Shown: positions 1-9,053, counted from the first letter of the stretch. The stretch is DNA of 64,000 nucleotides from Noviluteimonas gilva (GCF_009740395.1 NZ_WOXT01000001.1:926464-990463); one strand, 5' to 3'. Notes: a model not told the origin generated them from the sequence alone. Translations and numbers: made by a program.

Positions 1-1
1 C

Positions 2-1069
2 AATCTGTTGTACGCCGTCGCCGGCCAGTTGATCGAAGAGATCAGCGGGCAAACGTGGGAAGTGTTCGTGCGCGAGCGCGTGCTGAAGCCCGCGGGCATG
101 ACGAGCTCGGTGACCGAGCAGTCCGCGCGCTTCGCCAATCCGAATCGCGCGTGGCCGCATGCGCGCCTCGGCGGACGCGTGCGTGGCCTGGGCGAACAGG
201 GCGTGCTCGACGAACGCAAGACGCTCGGCGACAACGCCGCGCCGGCGGGTGGTCTGTCGTCGAGCGCGAACGACATGGCGCACTGGATGCAGGTGCAGCT
301 CGGCCACGGCACGTGGAAGAACGCCGACGGCAAGCAGGTCAAGGTCTTCAGCGAAGAACAGTCGAAGCAGATGTGGACGCCCGCGATCCTCACGCCCACC
401 GCGAAGTACCCGGGCAAGCTGGCGCCGTTCTCGCCGAACTTCTCCGCCTACGCGCTCGGCTGGAGCGTGCGCGACTATCGCGGCGTGAAGGTGATCGACC
501 ACGGCGGCGCGGTCTTCGGCGTGCAGACCTACGTCGCGCTCGTGCCGGAAAAGAACATCGGCATCGCGGTGCAGATCAATTCGGAAGACTTCCAGGCGAT
601 GCGTGGCGTCGCGATGGAGTTGCTCGACCATTACCTCGGCGCGCCGGACACCGATTGGCTGGCCGCGTTCGATGAGTTCGCCGACAACCGCATCGCGGGC
701 GGCGTCGCTGCGCTCGATGAAGCGGCGAAGGCGCGCGGCCCGTCGCCGGGCAAGGCCTCGCTCGCGACAGCCGACTACGCGGGCCGTTACAACGACCCGT
801 GGTACGGCCCGATCGAGATCAAGAACGAAAAGGGCGGGCTGCGCATCGACTTCACGCGCACGCCCGGCATGGTCGGCCGCCTGGAACACGCGCACCACGA
901 CACCTTCCGCGCCGTGTGGGACGACCCGAACATCGAACCGGCCTACGTGACCTACGCCCTCGACGCGGAAGGCAAGATCGACCACGTGACGATGAAGGCC
1001 GTCTCGCCGATCGCCGACTTCAGCTTCGACTACCAGGACCTGATGTTCACCCCGGTCAAGAAGCAGTAA
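2..1069 (+). CDS. Serine hydrolase, beta-lactamase class C / CubicO family (5' truncated)
   Basis: Partial gene; the reading frame runs in from the left edge, so the signal peptide and the SxxK nucleophile motif are outside the window. What remains begins at NLLYAVAG, the end of the second class C motif (the usual form is YSNxxY). DHGG near residue 170 fits the third (KTG/HGG) motif and is followed by the usual VALVPEKNIGIAVQ strand. The last 100 residues, from ADYAGRYNDPWYG, resemble the DUF3471 domain common behind such hydrolases. The family covers exported esterases, D-aminopeptidases and penicillin-recognising enzymes; the substrate cannot be told from sequence. A separate gene follows after about 50 bases. 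Confidence 0.88.
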   Translation, partial: NLLYAVAGQLIEEISGQTWEVFVRERVLKPAGMTSSVTEQSARFANPNRAWPHARLGGRVRGLGEQGVLDERKTLGDNAAPAGGLSSSANDMAHWMQVQLGHGTWKNADGKQVKVFSEEQSKQMWTPAILTPTAKYPGKLAPFSPNFSAYALGWSVRDYRGVKVIDHGGAVFGVQTYVALVPEKNIGIAVQINSEDFQAMRGVAMELLDHYLGAPDTDWLAAFDEFADNRIAGGVAALDEAAKARGPSPGKASLATADYAGRYNDPWYGPIEIKNEKGGLRIDFTRTPGMVGRLEHAHHDTFRAVWDDPNIEPAYVTYALDAEGKIDHVTMKAVSPIADFSFDYQDLMFTPVKKQ

Positions 1070-1120
1070 CGCCGCCGCGAAGTGGGGCTATGATCGGCCC
1101 CACGACGGGGAGGGGCATCG

Positions 1121-1528
1121 ATGCGTGCGAGCCGATGGTGGTTGTCCGGTCTGATCGTTGTCGCCGGCCCTGCGTTCGCGGGGGATCCGCCGCCGCCCAT
1201 GAGCCCGCAGCAGTTGGAAGCGGAGTTGTGCGGCAATCCGCAGCGCCCCTGCCAACGCGATGTGCACATCGTGCTGAAGCAGGCCGATGGCACGACGTTC
1301 GACCGGACCTACCCGGTCTTCCAGCCGATCCTGCACGACACGTTCTTTACCGTCGTGCCCGGGCAGACGGTCTACATCGAAGCCGAGCTCGTCGACGGAA
1401 AGGTGCGCGCGACGTCCAGTTGCCCGATGACGGGTGGCAGTTACGAGCTGTGGAGCGAAGCGCTTTTCCAGGTCTTGATCGGCAGCGGCCGCGTAGTTGA
1501 AGGGGACGACGCGACCGTGTGTTCCTGA
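1121..1528 (+). CDS. Small secreted protein of unknown function
   Basis: 135 residues. The start is supported by a GGGGAGGGG ribosome binding site a few bases upstream. Residues 1-20 form a signal peptide (two Arg, hydrophobic LSGLIVVAGPAFA, cleavage after AFA), so the mature protein is periplasmic or secreted. It holds three Cys residues (in ELCGNPQRPCQ, SSCPMTGG and the C-terminal VCS), of which some may form a disulfide. The rest looks like a compact beta-rich domain. I recognise no family. It lies between the serine hydrolase and the amidohydrolase on the same strand, 43 bases before the latter. Confidence 0.7.
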   Translation: MRASRWWLSGLIVVAGPAFAGDPPPPMSPQQLEAELCGNPQRPCQRDVHIVLKQADGTTFDRTYPVFQPILHDTFFTVVPGQTVYIEAELVDGKVRATSSCPMTGGSYELWSEALFQVLIGSGRVVEGDDATVCS

Positions 1529-1571
1529 GCCGCCGCGCCAGCGGCATCGCAACAACACGAGGAGAGCGCGG

Positions 1572-2891
1572 ATGCGCCGGATCGTCGGAATCGCTTGCCT
1601 GACCGCAATCGCGGGATTCGCTGCATTCGCCGGCAACGCGCAGACGCCTGCGCCGGACGCCAAACCCATCGTGCTGCAAGCCGCGCACCTGTTCGACGGC
1701 GCCAGCGGGAAGCTCGTCTCGCCCGGCCGCATCCTCGTGCGCGGCAAGACCATCGAAGCGATCGGCGATGCCCCCGCGCCCGCCGGCGCGCAGGTCATCG
1801 ATCTCGGTGATGCGACGCTGGTACCCGGCTACATCGACGCGCACACGCACATGACCAGCGACTACGACGAATCGTGGACGCGCGGTTTCTACAACTCGAT
1901 GATGCGATTGCCCGTCGAGCAGGCCTACCACGCCGAGCGCAACGCACACATCACGCTGCAGGCGGGCGTCACGACGATCCGTGAAGTCGGCGCCGGCGAT
2001 TACATCGACGTCGCGCTGCGCAACGCGATCGAACAAGGCCTCGCCGAAGGCCCGCGCATGCTGGTGTCGGTGCATGCGATCGGCTCGACCGGCGGGCATT
2101 GCGACGCGCCCAACTTCCCGGTGGGCCTGGTGCGCGAGTTCGGCGAGAAGGACGGCGTGTGCAACGGCGCCGATTCCTGCCGCCGCGCGGTGCGCGAGCA
2201 ACTCAAGTACGGCGCCGACAACATCAAGATCTGTGCGTCGGGTGGCGTGTTGTCGGAAACCGATCCGGTCGACGTGCCGCAGCTCACGCCCGAGGAATTG
2301 AACGCCATCGTCGACGAAGCGCATGCGTGGCGGCGCAAGGTCGCGGCGCACGCGCACGGAGACCGCGCGGCGCGCATGGCCGTCGACGCGGGCGTGGATT
2401 CGATCGAGCACGGCAGCTTCCTGACGCCCGAAACGCTGCAGCGCATGAAGGAGAAGGGCGTCTACCTCGTGCCCACGCGCATGACGGTGAAGTTCGTGGA
2501 GAAGCAGGCGAACACCTATCCGCCGCAGGTCGCGAAGAAGGCGCGCGAAGCGGCGGCCTCGCACGGCGGCATGATGAAGAACGCGCTGCGCATCGGCGTG
2601 CCGATCGCGTACGGTACCGATGCGGTGGTCTATCCGCATGGCATCAACGCGCAGGAGTTCGGCGATTACGTGGAACTCGGAATGGCGCCTGCGCAGGCGC
2701 TGATGACGAGCAGCCTGGGTTCCGCGCGCCTGCTCGGCATCGACAAGGAGACGGGCACGCTGGAGGCGGGAAAATTCGCCGACATCGTCGCCGTGCCGGG
2801 TGATGTGTTGCAGGACATTCGCGCGACAGAGCGCCCGGTGTTCGTCATGAAGCAAGGGACAGTCGTTCGCAACGACCGCGCGGGGAACTGA
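1572..2891 (+). CDS. Exported metal-dependent amidohydrolase (prolidase/imidazolonepropionase-like)
   Basis: 439 residues. An AGGAG site precedes the ATG at 1572 and the first 23 residues are a signal peptide ending NAQ, so an upstream in-frame GTG is rejected. Amidohydrolase signatures occur in order: the beta strand GYIDAHTHM with metal ligands H91 and H93, the Lys in NIKICASGG that may be carboxylated, HAHGDRAARMAVDAG and IEHGS with further His ligands, and GTDAVVYPHG with the catalytic Asp. This TIM-barrel subgroup includes Xaa-Pro dipeptidases and arylamidases that trim peptides. The diheme cytochrome gene starts one base after the stop, so the two are likely co-translated. Confidence 0.85.
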   Translation: MRRIVGIACLTAIAGFAAFAGNAQTPAPDAKPIVLQAAHLFDGASGKLVSPGRILVRGKTIEAIGDAPAPAGAQVIDLGDATLVPGYIDAHTHMTSDYDESWTRGFYNSMMRLPVEQAYHAERNAHITLQAGVTTIREVGAGDYIDVALRNAIEQGLAEGPRMLVSVHAIGSTGGHCDAPNFPVGLVREFGEKDGVCNGADSCRRAVREQLKYGADNIKICASGGVLSETDPVDVPQLTPEELNAIVDEAHAWRRKVAAHAHGDRAARMAVDAGVDSIEHGSFLTPETLQRMKEKGVYLVPTRMTVKFVEKQANTYPPQVAKKAREAAASHGGMMKNALRIGVPIAYGTDAVVYPHGINAQEFGDYVELGMAPAQALMTSSLGSARLLGIDKETGTLEAGKFADIVAVPGDVLQDIRATERPVFVMKQGTVVRNDRAGN

Positions 2892-2892
2892 C

Positions 2893-3723
2893 GTGCGCGT
2901 GTTGCGGCTCTTGGGTCGGACGCTGATCGGGCTTGCGGCGCTTGTCGCGATCACGTTGACGGGCATCTACATCGAGACCGCCAGGCGGCTCGACGTGGCA
3001 CCTTGGACGCCGACCGCGCCGCTGCAACAAGGCGACGTCGCGGAAGGCGCGCGCCTGGCCAAGGTGATGGGGTGCCGCGGTTGCCACACCGACACCTTGC
3101 GCGGCGAGGACTTCGTCGAAGAGCCGCACGTGTTCAAGCTCGTCGCGCCGAACCTCACGCAGGCGCGCGCCAAGTACGACGATGCGGCGTGGCAGCGCTT
3201 GTTCCGCACGGGCGCGAAGGCGAACGGCGCGCTCGCCGTTGGCATGCCGGTGAAGGCGTTCCAGCGTTTGACCGATCGCGAAGTCGCCGACCTCGTCGCC
3301 TACGTGCGCAGCGTGCCTGAAGTCGACCATCCGGGCCTCGGGAGCACGACGCTGTATCCGCTCGCGCGTATCGGCCTGCTCACGGGCAAGTTCAAACTCG
3401 AAGACATCGCGGGCGATCCACCGGAGAGCGCGACGATCCTCGCGCAACGCGCGACGCCCGTGCGCGGCGAACACATCGCGCGTACAGCGTGCGGCGAATG
3501 CCACGGGATGAACTTCGAAGGCGGCGATCGACCGGCCGCACCGCCGTTGATCGTCGCGAAGGGCTACGACGCAGAAAAGTTCACGCGCCTGATGCGCACC
3601 GGCATCACCGCGGCGGGCACCGAGAGCGCATCAGGTTTGATGACGGAAGTCGCACGCGGCCGCTTCGTCGCGCTGACCGATGCGGAAATCAGCGAACTCC
3701 ACGCCTATCTGCATTCGCGCTGA
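2893..3723 (+). CDS. Membrane-anchored diheme cytochrome c
   Basis: 276 residues from a GTG start one base after the amidohydrolase stop. Residues 7-27 are an uncleaved signal or anchor helix (LGRTLIGLAALVAITLTGIY). Two class I heme sites are visible: C61-R-G-C64-H65 and C200-G-E-C203-H204, each followed by a cytochrome c fold with distal Met candidates (GMPVKAF after the first, GLMTEVARG after the second). The arrangement resembles cytochrome subunits of periplasmic dehydrogenases, which pass electrons to terminal oxidases. No dehydrogenase is adjacent, so the electron donor is unknown. The gene converges on the TPR protein with no gap. Confidence 0.85.
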   Translation: MRVLRLLGRTLIGLAALVAITLTGIYIETARRLDVAPWTPTAPLQQGDVAEGARLAKVMGCRGCHTDTLRGEDFVEEPHVFKLVAPNLTQARAKYDDAAWQRLFRTGAKANGALAVGMPVKAFQRLTDREVADLVAYVRSVPEVDHPGLGSTTLYPLARIGLLTGKFKLEDIAGDPPESATILAQRATPVRGEHIARTACGECHGMNFEGGDRPAAPPLIVAKGYDAEKFTRLMRTGITAAGTESASGLMTEVARGRFVALTDAEISELHAYLHSR

Positions 3724-5385
3724 TCAAACGATCCGCGACAGCAACGCCTGGAACCGCGGATTGCCGTGCAGCGGATCCAGGTCGCTGTCGTGTTCCATCC
3801 ACGCGCGATCGCCCCAGCCAAGACTGACCGCGCGCTCCAACAGATCGATCGCGCGCTCGTTGTCTTCCTGCTCGACGTAGAAGCACGCCAGGTTGTACAG
3901 CACGACCGGTTCGTCCTGCGCCTGTTTCAAGGCCTGCTCGGCCATCGCGATCGCGCGGTCCTTCTCGCCGACGCGATACAGGTCCTGGGCGGCGAAATAC
4001 AACGCGCGCGTGTCGTGCGGGTTGAGTTTGATGTGGCGCTCCAGCGTGCTGAGCGCGCCGAGGCGGACGCGCATTTCGTCCTGCTTGCGGCCCAGCGAGG
4101 CGAAGGTCTGCGCGAGGAACATCGGGACCTGGAAGTCGGCGGGATTCACTTCGGAGGCGCGCTGGTATTTCTGGGCCGCGTTTTCGTAGTCGCCGCGCGA
4201 GGAACACGCCAGGCCGTAGTAATACCAGGCGTCGAACAGGTTCGGGTTCTTCGCGACCGCGGTTTCGAACTCCTGCTCGGCGGCGTCGTATTTCTCTCCG
4301 ATCAGCAGCGCCAGGCCGCGCGAGGCGTGCGCTTCGGCCGATTCGGGATCCAGCACGACCGCCTGCTCGCTCGCGCGATTGGCGCGCGTGGCGTTCTCCG
4401 TCGTGGCTTCCGCATAGCGATACAGGTGCGAGTACGCATCGGCCATGCCTGCGTAGGCGAGTGCGTATTTCGAGTCCACCGCGATGGCCTGCTCGAACAT
4501 GCGGATCGCGTGTTCGTAATCGCGGCGCGCCATCGAATACATGTAGCTGCGGCCGCGAAGATAGTAGTCGTAGGCTTCCGGATCGGACGTCGCCACCGAC
4601 ACCAGCGCGCGGCGTTCCTGCGGCGTCAGCGTCACCTGCAGCGCCTTGACGATGCTGTGCGCGATGTCGTCCTGGATGGTGAACACGTCCTTCATTTCGC
4701 GGTCGTAGGTTTCCGACCACAGGTGCGAGTCGCTGCCGGTGTCGATCAACTGCGCGGTGATGCGCACGCGTTCGCCGGCCTTGCGCACGCTGCCTTCGAG
4801 CAAGGTGCTGACGCCGAGTTCGCGCGCGACGTCGGGGATCGTGAAGTCCTTGCCCTTGTAGGCGAACGCGGACGTGCGCGAGGCCACTTTCAACTGCGGC
4901 AGTTGCGTGAGCAGGTTGAGGATTTCCTCGGCGATGCCGTCGCTGAAGTATTCGTTCTCCGCATCGCCGCTCATGTTCACGAAGGGCAGCACGGCGATCG
5001 TGCGGCGGCCATCGGCGCTCGGCGTGGCGCGTGGCGCAGGCGCGGACGGCGGTTCGTCGGTCGGCGGCGATGTCGGTGAAAGCGTCGGCGCGGGCGTCGG
5101 CGGCAGCGGTGCAACGACGGGCGCGGGATCGGCCGACATCGGCGGCGTGCGTTCCAGCCCGCGCGGGCCGGCATCGAACATCCACGCCATTGCGAGTGCG
5201 ATCGGCAACCCCAGCACGACCAGCGCGACGACCAGGGTGACCGCCCACTCGGGCAGGTGCAGGCTCGGCAGCACGGTGGCGGCGACCTGGATCACCAACC
5301 AGCCCGCGATGCCGTAGACGATCAGCACGCGCCAGACGCGCCGCCGGCGCAGTTCCGCGAAAAGCCGCCCCAGCGAACCCGCCAT
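3724..5385 (-). CDS. Membrane TolB-like / TPR repeat protein
   Basis: 553 residues. The ATG at 5385 follows a GAGGGAGG ribosome binding site and a basic start (LRRRRVWR), preferred over a longer frame. Two transmembrane helices lie at about residues 20-70, followed by a Pro/Ala/Ser-rich linker at about 80-125. Next is a TolB/FlgO-like domain beginning RTIAVLPFVNMSGDAENEYF, and then at least six TPR units to the C-terminus (for example ALAYAGMADAYSHLYRYAEA). This is the scaffold found behind adenylate cyclase or CadC-type DNA-binding heads, but here no output domain precedes the helices. It probably works as a membrane scaffold; the partner is unknown. Confidence 0.75.
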   Translation of the reverse strand: MAGSLGRLFAELRRRRVWRVLIVYGIAGWLVIQVAATVLPSLHLPEWAVTLVVALVVLGLPIALAMAWMFDAGPRGLERTPPMSADPAPVVAPLPPTPAPTLSPTSPPTDEPPSAPAPRATPSADGRRTIAVLPFVNMSGDAENEYFSDGIAEEILNLLTQLPQLKVASRTSAFAYKGKDFTIPDVARELGVSTLLEGSVRKAGERVRITAQLIDTGSDSHLWSETYDREMKDVFTIQDDIAHSIVKALQVTLTPQERRALVSVATSDPEAYDYYLRGRSYMYSMARRDYEHAIRMFEQAIAVDSKYALAYAGMADAYSHLYRYAEATTENATRANRASEQAVVLDPESAEAHASRGLALLIGEKYDAAEQEFETAVAKNPNLFDAWYYYGLACSSRGDYENAAQKYQRASEVNPADFQVPMFLAQTFASLGRKQDEMRVRLGALSTLERHIKLNPHDTRALYFAAQDLYRVGEKDRAIAMAEQALKQAQDEPVVLYNLACFYVEQEDNERAIDLLERAVSLGWGDRAWMEHDSDLDPLHGNPRFQALLSRIV

Positions 5386-5539
5386 GCGTCCTCCCTCAGG
5401 GAACGCGGGATACGCGCCCCCATCGTCAAGCCAACGGGGCACGCGGCCCGCGTCGGACAGCCGTTTGCGCCGCTTGCTGCCCCGTGCTTGCACTAGACTG
5501 CGGCCGAGAGGAAGGCTGAGTACAGCCGCGGGAGGCTTC

Positions 5540-6220
5540 ATGGACGCCATCGATCTGCTCGAGACCATCGAGGAAGAGACCGGACCCGATCCGCGCTGGG
5601 CCGTGCTCTGGCTGCATGGCCTCGGCGCCGACGGGCACGACTTCGTCCCGCTGGTACCCGAGCTCGCGCGCCCCGAATGGCCCGCGGTGCGCTTCGTCTT
5701 CCCGCATGCGCCCGTGCGTGCGGTGACGATCAACGCCGGCATGCGCATGCGCGCGTGGTACGACATCCGCGACTTCGACCTGGCCAATCGCGCCGATGCC
5801 GAAGGCGTCGCGGTGTCGACGGCGCAGGTCGGTGCGCTGCTCGACCGCGAACAGGCCCGCGGCATCCCGCCCGAACGCACCTTCCTGGCCGGCTTCTCGC
5901 AGGGCGGCGCGATCGCGCTCGCCGCGATGCTCACGCGCAAGACGCCGTTGGCCGGCGTGGTCGCGCTGTCGACCTACCTGCCGATGTCGCACGACCTCGC
6001 GGGCGAAAAGGCGACGGCCGAAGCCCGGCAGCAACCCATCTTCCTCGCGCATGGCGAGGCCGATCCGGTGATTCCGATCCAGGCCGGCGTTGCGACCAGC
6101 AAGATGCTGGGCGATCTCGGGTTCGACGTGACCTGGCGTTCCTATGCCATGCCGCACGCCGTGTGCCCGGAGGAAGTGCGCGACCTGCGCGATTGGTTCG
6201 ACCGCAGGTTCGCCGGCTGA
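5540..6220 (+). CDS. Carboxylesterase / acyl-protein thioesterase-like alpha/beta hydrolase
   Basis: 226 residues, a typical length for the phospholipase/carboxylesterase family (EstB, acyl-protein thioesterase). A GGGAGG site precedes the ATG. The catalytic triad is readable as S120 in GFSQGG, D175 in HGEADPVIP and H206 in YAMPHAV; the oxyanion loop is LHGLGADGHDF. There is no signal peptide, so it acts in the cytoplasm on short acyl esters or thioesters. The kinase gene starts two bases after its stop, so esterase, kinase and regulator are probably one transcript. Confidence 0.92.
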   Translation: MDAIDLLETIEEETGPDPRWAVLWLHGLGADGHDFVPLVPELARPEWPAVRFVFPHAPVRAVTINAGMRMRAWYDIRDFDLANRADAEGVAVSTAQVGALLDREQARGIPPERTFLAGFSQGGAIALAAMLTRKTPLAGVVALSTYLPMSHDLAGEKATAEARQQPIFLAHGEADPVIPIQAGVATSKMLGDLGFDVTWRSYAMPHAVCPEEVRDLRDWFDRRFAG

Positions 6221-6222
6221 CC

Positions 6223-7290
6223 ATGGAGTCAACGCCCGGCGAGCCTTGGTTGCCGGACCTGTGCCGCCTCGGGCGGCTGGCGATCATGCTCGGCGTGGCC
6301 GAACTGGTCGTGTGCATCATCGCGCTCGCGCCGGCCTCGGAAGCCGAATGGACCGCGGCGCGCTTCGCTTCGGCCAGTGCGTTCGCCCTGTGGTTGTCGC
6401 TCACCGTCTCGGTGGTGTTGTGCGTCTCGCGCCGGTCGTTTTCGCGGATGAAGCCCGGGCTCGGCGGGACCGTCGCGGTGCTCGTCGCCGCGTTGATCGC
6501 CGCGACCGGCGCGGCGCTCGTGCATGCGGTCGATCGTGGCCTGGCGCTCGGGCTGGTGCCCGAAACGGTGCGCATCCATCGCTTCATCGGCGGCAGCGCG
6601 GCGATCGCGACGCTGATCGTCAGCGTGGTGCTGCGTTACCTCTACGCCGTCGATGGCTGGCAGAAGCAGGTGCGCGCGAGCGCGCGCGCCGAAGCCGATG
6701 CGCTGCAGGCACGCATCAAGCCCCATTTCCTCTTCAACAGCATGAACACCATCGCCGGCCTCGTCCGCCGCGACCCCGACGTGGCCGAGCGCGCGGTGCT
6801 GGACCTGTCCGACCTGTTCCGCGCGGCGCTGGGCGCCGGCGAGGGCGATTCGAGCCTGGCCGAGGAAGTCGAACTGGCCGAGCGCTATCTGTCGATCGAG
6901 CAGCTCCGCCTCGGCGAGCGCCTGCAGGTGCGCTGGCGCGGGCGGCATGAGACGCTGCCCTGGCAGCTCCGGCTCCCGCGCCTGGTGCTGCAGCCCCTGG
7001 TCGAAAACGCCGTCCTGCATGGCATTTCGCGGCTTCCGGCGGGCGGCACGATCGACATCGAACTCGCCCTGCGGCCGGATGGGCTGCATATCAGCGTTCA
7101 TAACCCCGCACCCCCGCCGAGGGAACGGGACGCGAGCGCTGACGACGGACCCACCCCGGGGCGGGGTGGGAGTGGCCATGCGCAACGTTCCATCGCCCAT
7201 CGGCTGGCTTATGCGTTCGGCCCGAAGGCCCGCGTGACCGGACACTGGCACGAGGGCTACTATCTGGCTGAGCTTCGGGTCCCGCTCTAG
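6223..7290 (+). CDS. algZ: Sensor histidine kinase of the LytS/AlgZ type
   Basis: 355 residues. Four hydrophobic segments occupy residues 15-140 (for example LAIMLGVAELVVCIIALA), forming a membrane sensor without a large periplasmic loop. The His kinase domain carries the family phospho-acceptor H169 in KPHFLFNSMNTI, the N-box LVLQPLVENAVLHG, and a C-terminal ATP lid GGSGHAQRSIAHRL. A Gly/Pro-rich stretch at residues 300-318 makes the lid look shifted, but the frame stays open and the motifs remain aligned. The response regulator starts 13 bases later and hemC follows, the order of algZ-algR-hemC in Pseudomonas. The symbol rests on that synteny; the controlled genes are unknown. Confidence 0.85.
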   Translation: MESTPGEPWLPDLCRLGRLAIMLGVAELVVCIIALAPASEAEWTAARFASASAFALWLSLTVSVVLCVSRRSFSRMKPGLGGTVAVLVAALIAATGAALVHAVDRGLALGLVPETVRIHRFIGGSAAIATLIVSVVLRYLYAVDGWQKQVRASARAEADALQARIKPHFLFNSMNTIAGLVRRDPDVAERAVLDLSDLFRAALGAGEGDSSLAEEVELAERYLSIEQLRLGERLQVRWRGRHETLPWQLRLPRLVLQPLVENAVLHGISRLPAGGTIDIELALRPDGLHISVHNPAPPPRERDASADDGPTPGRGGSGHAQRSIAHRLAYAFGPKARVTGHWHEGYYLAELRVPL

Positions 7291-7303
7291 CAGGAGATCG
7301 CTC

Positions 7304-8047
7304 GTGAGAGTGTTGATCGCCGACGACGAACCCCTTGCGCGCGAACGCCTGCGCGACTTGCTTGCGGAACAGCCCGGGATCGAGCTGGTCGCGGAAGCAG
7401 GCGATGGGCGCGAGGCGCTGCATGCGTGCGCCACGCACCACCCCGACCTCGTGCTGCTCGACATCGCGATGCCGGGCATCGATGGCCTGGAAACCGCGCG
7501 CCACCTCGCCGCATTCGAACCACGCCCCGCCGTGGTGTTCTGCACCGCGTACGACGCGCATGCGCTGTCGGCCTTCGAAGCCGCGGCGATCGACTACCTC
7601 GTCAAACCCGTGCGACCCGAGCGCCTGGCCGCCGCGCTGGAACGCGCGCGCACCTTCGCCGCGGGCCGCAACGGCAACGGCGCCGCCACCGATGGCGAGA
7701 TCCGGCACGAACAACACCGCACGCACCTGTGCGCGCGTTTGCGCGGCAGCCTGCGCCTGATTCCCATCGAAGACGTGCATTACCTCCAGGCGGAGGAGAA
7801 GTACGTCGTCGTGCACCACGCGCGCGGCGAAGACCTGATCGAGGAATCGCTGAAGTCGCTGGAAGAGGAATTCGGCGACCGCTTCGTGCGCATCCACCGC
7901 AATTGCCTGGTGGCGCGCCACGAGATCGTCGAACTCAAGCGCGCCCCCGACGGCCACGTGCAGGCCGTGCTGCGGCATGGCGAGCATCCGCTGGAAGTGA
8001 GCCGGCGCTGCGTGGCGCACCTGCGCGAGACGGTGAAGCACCTCTGA
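7304..8047 (+). CDS. algR: LytTR-family response regulator, AlgR-like
   Basis: 247 residues from a GTG start. The receiver domain (1-120) has the acidic pair DDE at 7-9, phospho-acceptor D53 in LLDIAMPG, the conserved Thr in FCTAYDAHA and the Lys in YLVKP. A LytTR DNA-binding domain follows (about 140-245), with the family strand HYLQAEEKYVVVH and FVRIHRNCLVAR. LytTR proteins bind direct repeats through loops rather than a helix-turn-helix. The partner kinase is the preceding gene. In Pseudomonas AlgR controls alginate and type IV pili; whether that holds here is inference. Confidence 0.9.
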   Translation: MRVLIADDEPLARERLRDLLAEQPGIELVAEAGDGREALHACATHHPDLVLLDIAMPGIDGLETARHLAAFEPRPAVVFCTAYDAHALSAFEAAAIDYLVKPVRPERLAAALERARTFAAGRNGNGAATDGEIRHEQHRTHLCARLRGSLRLIPIEDVHYLQAEEKYVVVHHARGEDLIEESLKSLEEEFGDRFVRIHRNCLVARHEIVELKRAPDGHVQAVLRHGEHPLEVSRRCVAHLRETVKHL

Positions 8048-8049
8048 GC

Positions 8050-8142
8050 GGGGAATAGGGAATGGGGAATAGGGAATAGTTGATTCGCAGCGGCGTCAGT
8101 GCCTGCGCAATTACAATTCCCTATTCCCCATTCCCCGTTCCC
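8050..8142. repeat. Heptamer inverted-repeat element, copy 1 (upstream of hemC)
   Basis: The left arm 8050-8082 is four tandem GGGAATR heptamers; the right arm 8115-8142 is their inverted complement, separated by about 32 bases starting TTGATTCG. Each arm has four G-runs of three or four with 3-4 base spacers, which fits the canonical G-quadruplex rule, on the plus strand for the left arm and on the minus strand for the right arm. The element fills the gap between the response regulator and hemC, ending five bases before the hemC ATG. Related copies lie at 14103 and 44820. Confidence 0.9.
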
Positions 8143-8147
8143 GCCCC

Positions 8148-9053
8148 ATGCAACTCCGCATCGCCACCCGCAAATCCCCGCTCGCCCTCTGGCAGACCGA
8201 ACACGTCGCCGACCGCCTGCGCGCCGCGCATCCGGGGCTCGACGTCGTGCTCGTGCCGATGAGCACGCGCGGCGACGAAGTCCTCGATCGCTCGCTCGCG
8301 GCGATCGGCGGAAAGGGCCTGTTCCTCAAGGAACTCGAAATCGCGATGCAGCGCGGCGAAGCGGATTGCGCGGTGCATTCGCTGAAGGACGTGCCGATGG
8401 TGCTGGAGCCGGGCTTCGCGATGCCGGCGATCCTGGTGCGTGCGGATTACGCAGATGCCTTCGTCAGCAATCGCTTCGAGAACATCGAAGACCTTCCGCA
8501 TGGCGCGGTGGTCGGCACGTCATCGTTGCGGCGTCAGGCGCAATTGCGCGCGCGTCGCCCGGATCTCGATCTGCGTGACCTGCGCGGCAACGTCAACACG
8601 CGCTTGGCGAAACTCGATGCGGGCGACTACGACGCCATCGTGCTCGCGTGCGCGGGGCTTGCGCGCCTGGGTTTCGAATCGCGCATCCGCACGCGCCTGG
8701 ATGCGCCCGAATGGTTGCCTGCGCCGGCGCAGGGCGCGATCGCGATCGAATGTCGCGACGACACGCCGGAGACCTTCGCGTTGCTCGCCGCGCTCGATGA
8801 TGCGGCCACGCGCGAATGCGTCGAAGCCGAGCGCGCGATGAACCGCGCGCTGCACGGCAGTTGCCATGTGCCGGTGGCGGCGTTCGCGCGCCGCGCGGGC
8901 GCGACGCTGCATCTGCAGGGCCTGGTGGGATCGGCGCACGACGGGCGCGTCGTGCGCGCGGAGTCGACGGGATCGGATCGCGAGGCGCTCGGCCTCGAAG
9001 TCGCGCAGCACCTGCTTTCGCTCGGCGCGCGCGACTTCATCGACGCTCAGTAA
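8148..9053 (+). CDS. hemC: Porphobilinogen deaminase (hydroxymethylbilane synthase)
   Basis: 301 residues, the normal length. It polymerises four porphobilinogen units into hydroxymethylbilane in tetrapyrrole synthesis, in the cytoplasm. Visible signatures are the N-terminal [14 protein letters not shown], the substrate-binding [11 protein letters not shown] and HSLKDVPM, the Arg-rich [13 protein letters not shown], and C239 in [10 protein letters not shown], which anchors the dipyrromethane cofactor. The ATG lies five bases downstream of a palindromic repeat that leaves no clear Shine-Dalgarno sequence. hemD, which often follows hemC, is absent here; a convergent gene overlaps the last seven bases. 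Confidence 0.97.
   Translation: MQLRIATRKSPLALWQTEHVADRLRAAHPGLDVVLVPMSTRGDEVLDRSLAAIGGKGLFLKELEIAMQRGEADCAVHSLKDVPMVLEPGFAMPAILVRADYADAFVSNRFENIEDLPHGAVVGTSSLRRQAQLRARRPDLDLRDLRGNVNTRLAKLDAGDYDAIVLACAGLARLGFESRIRTRLDAPEWLPAPAQGAIAIECRDDTPETFALLAALDDAATRECVEAERAMNRALHGSCHVPVAAFARRAGATLHLQGLVGSAHDGRVVRAESTGSDREALGLEVAQHLLSLGARDFIDAQ

Noticed and set aside
7130-7190. Apparent frameshift in the AlgZ-like kinase at a GGGGCGGGGTGGG stretch
   Set aside because: The in-frame ATP lid (GGSGHAQRSIAHRL, then FG) still aligns with the family and the frame stays open to the normal end.
8050-8142. Possible CRISPR-like or telomere-like tandem array
   Set aside because: Units are seven bases, without unique spacers, and arranged as one inverted repeat.
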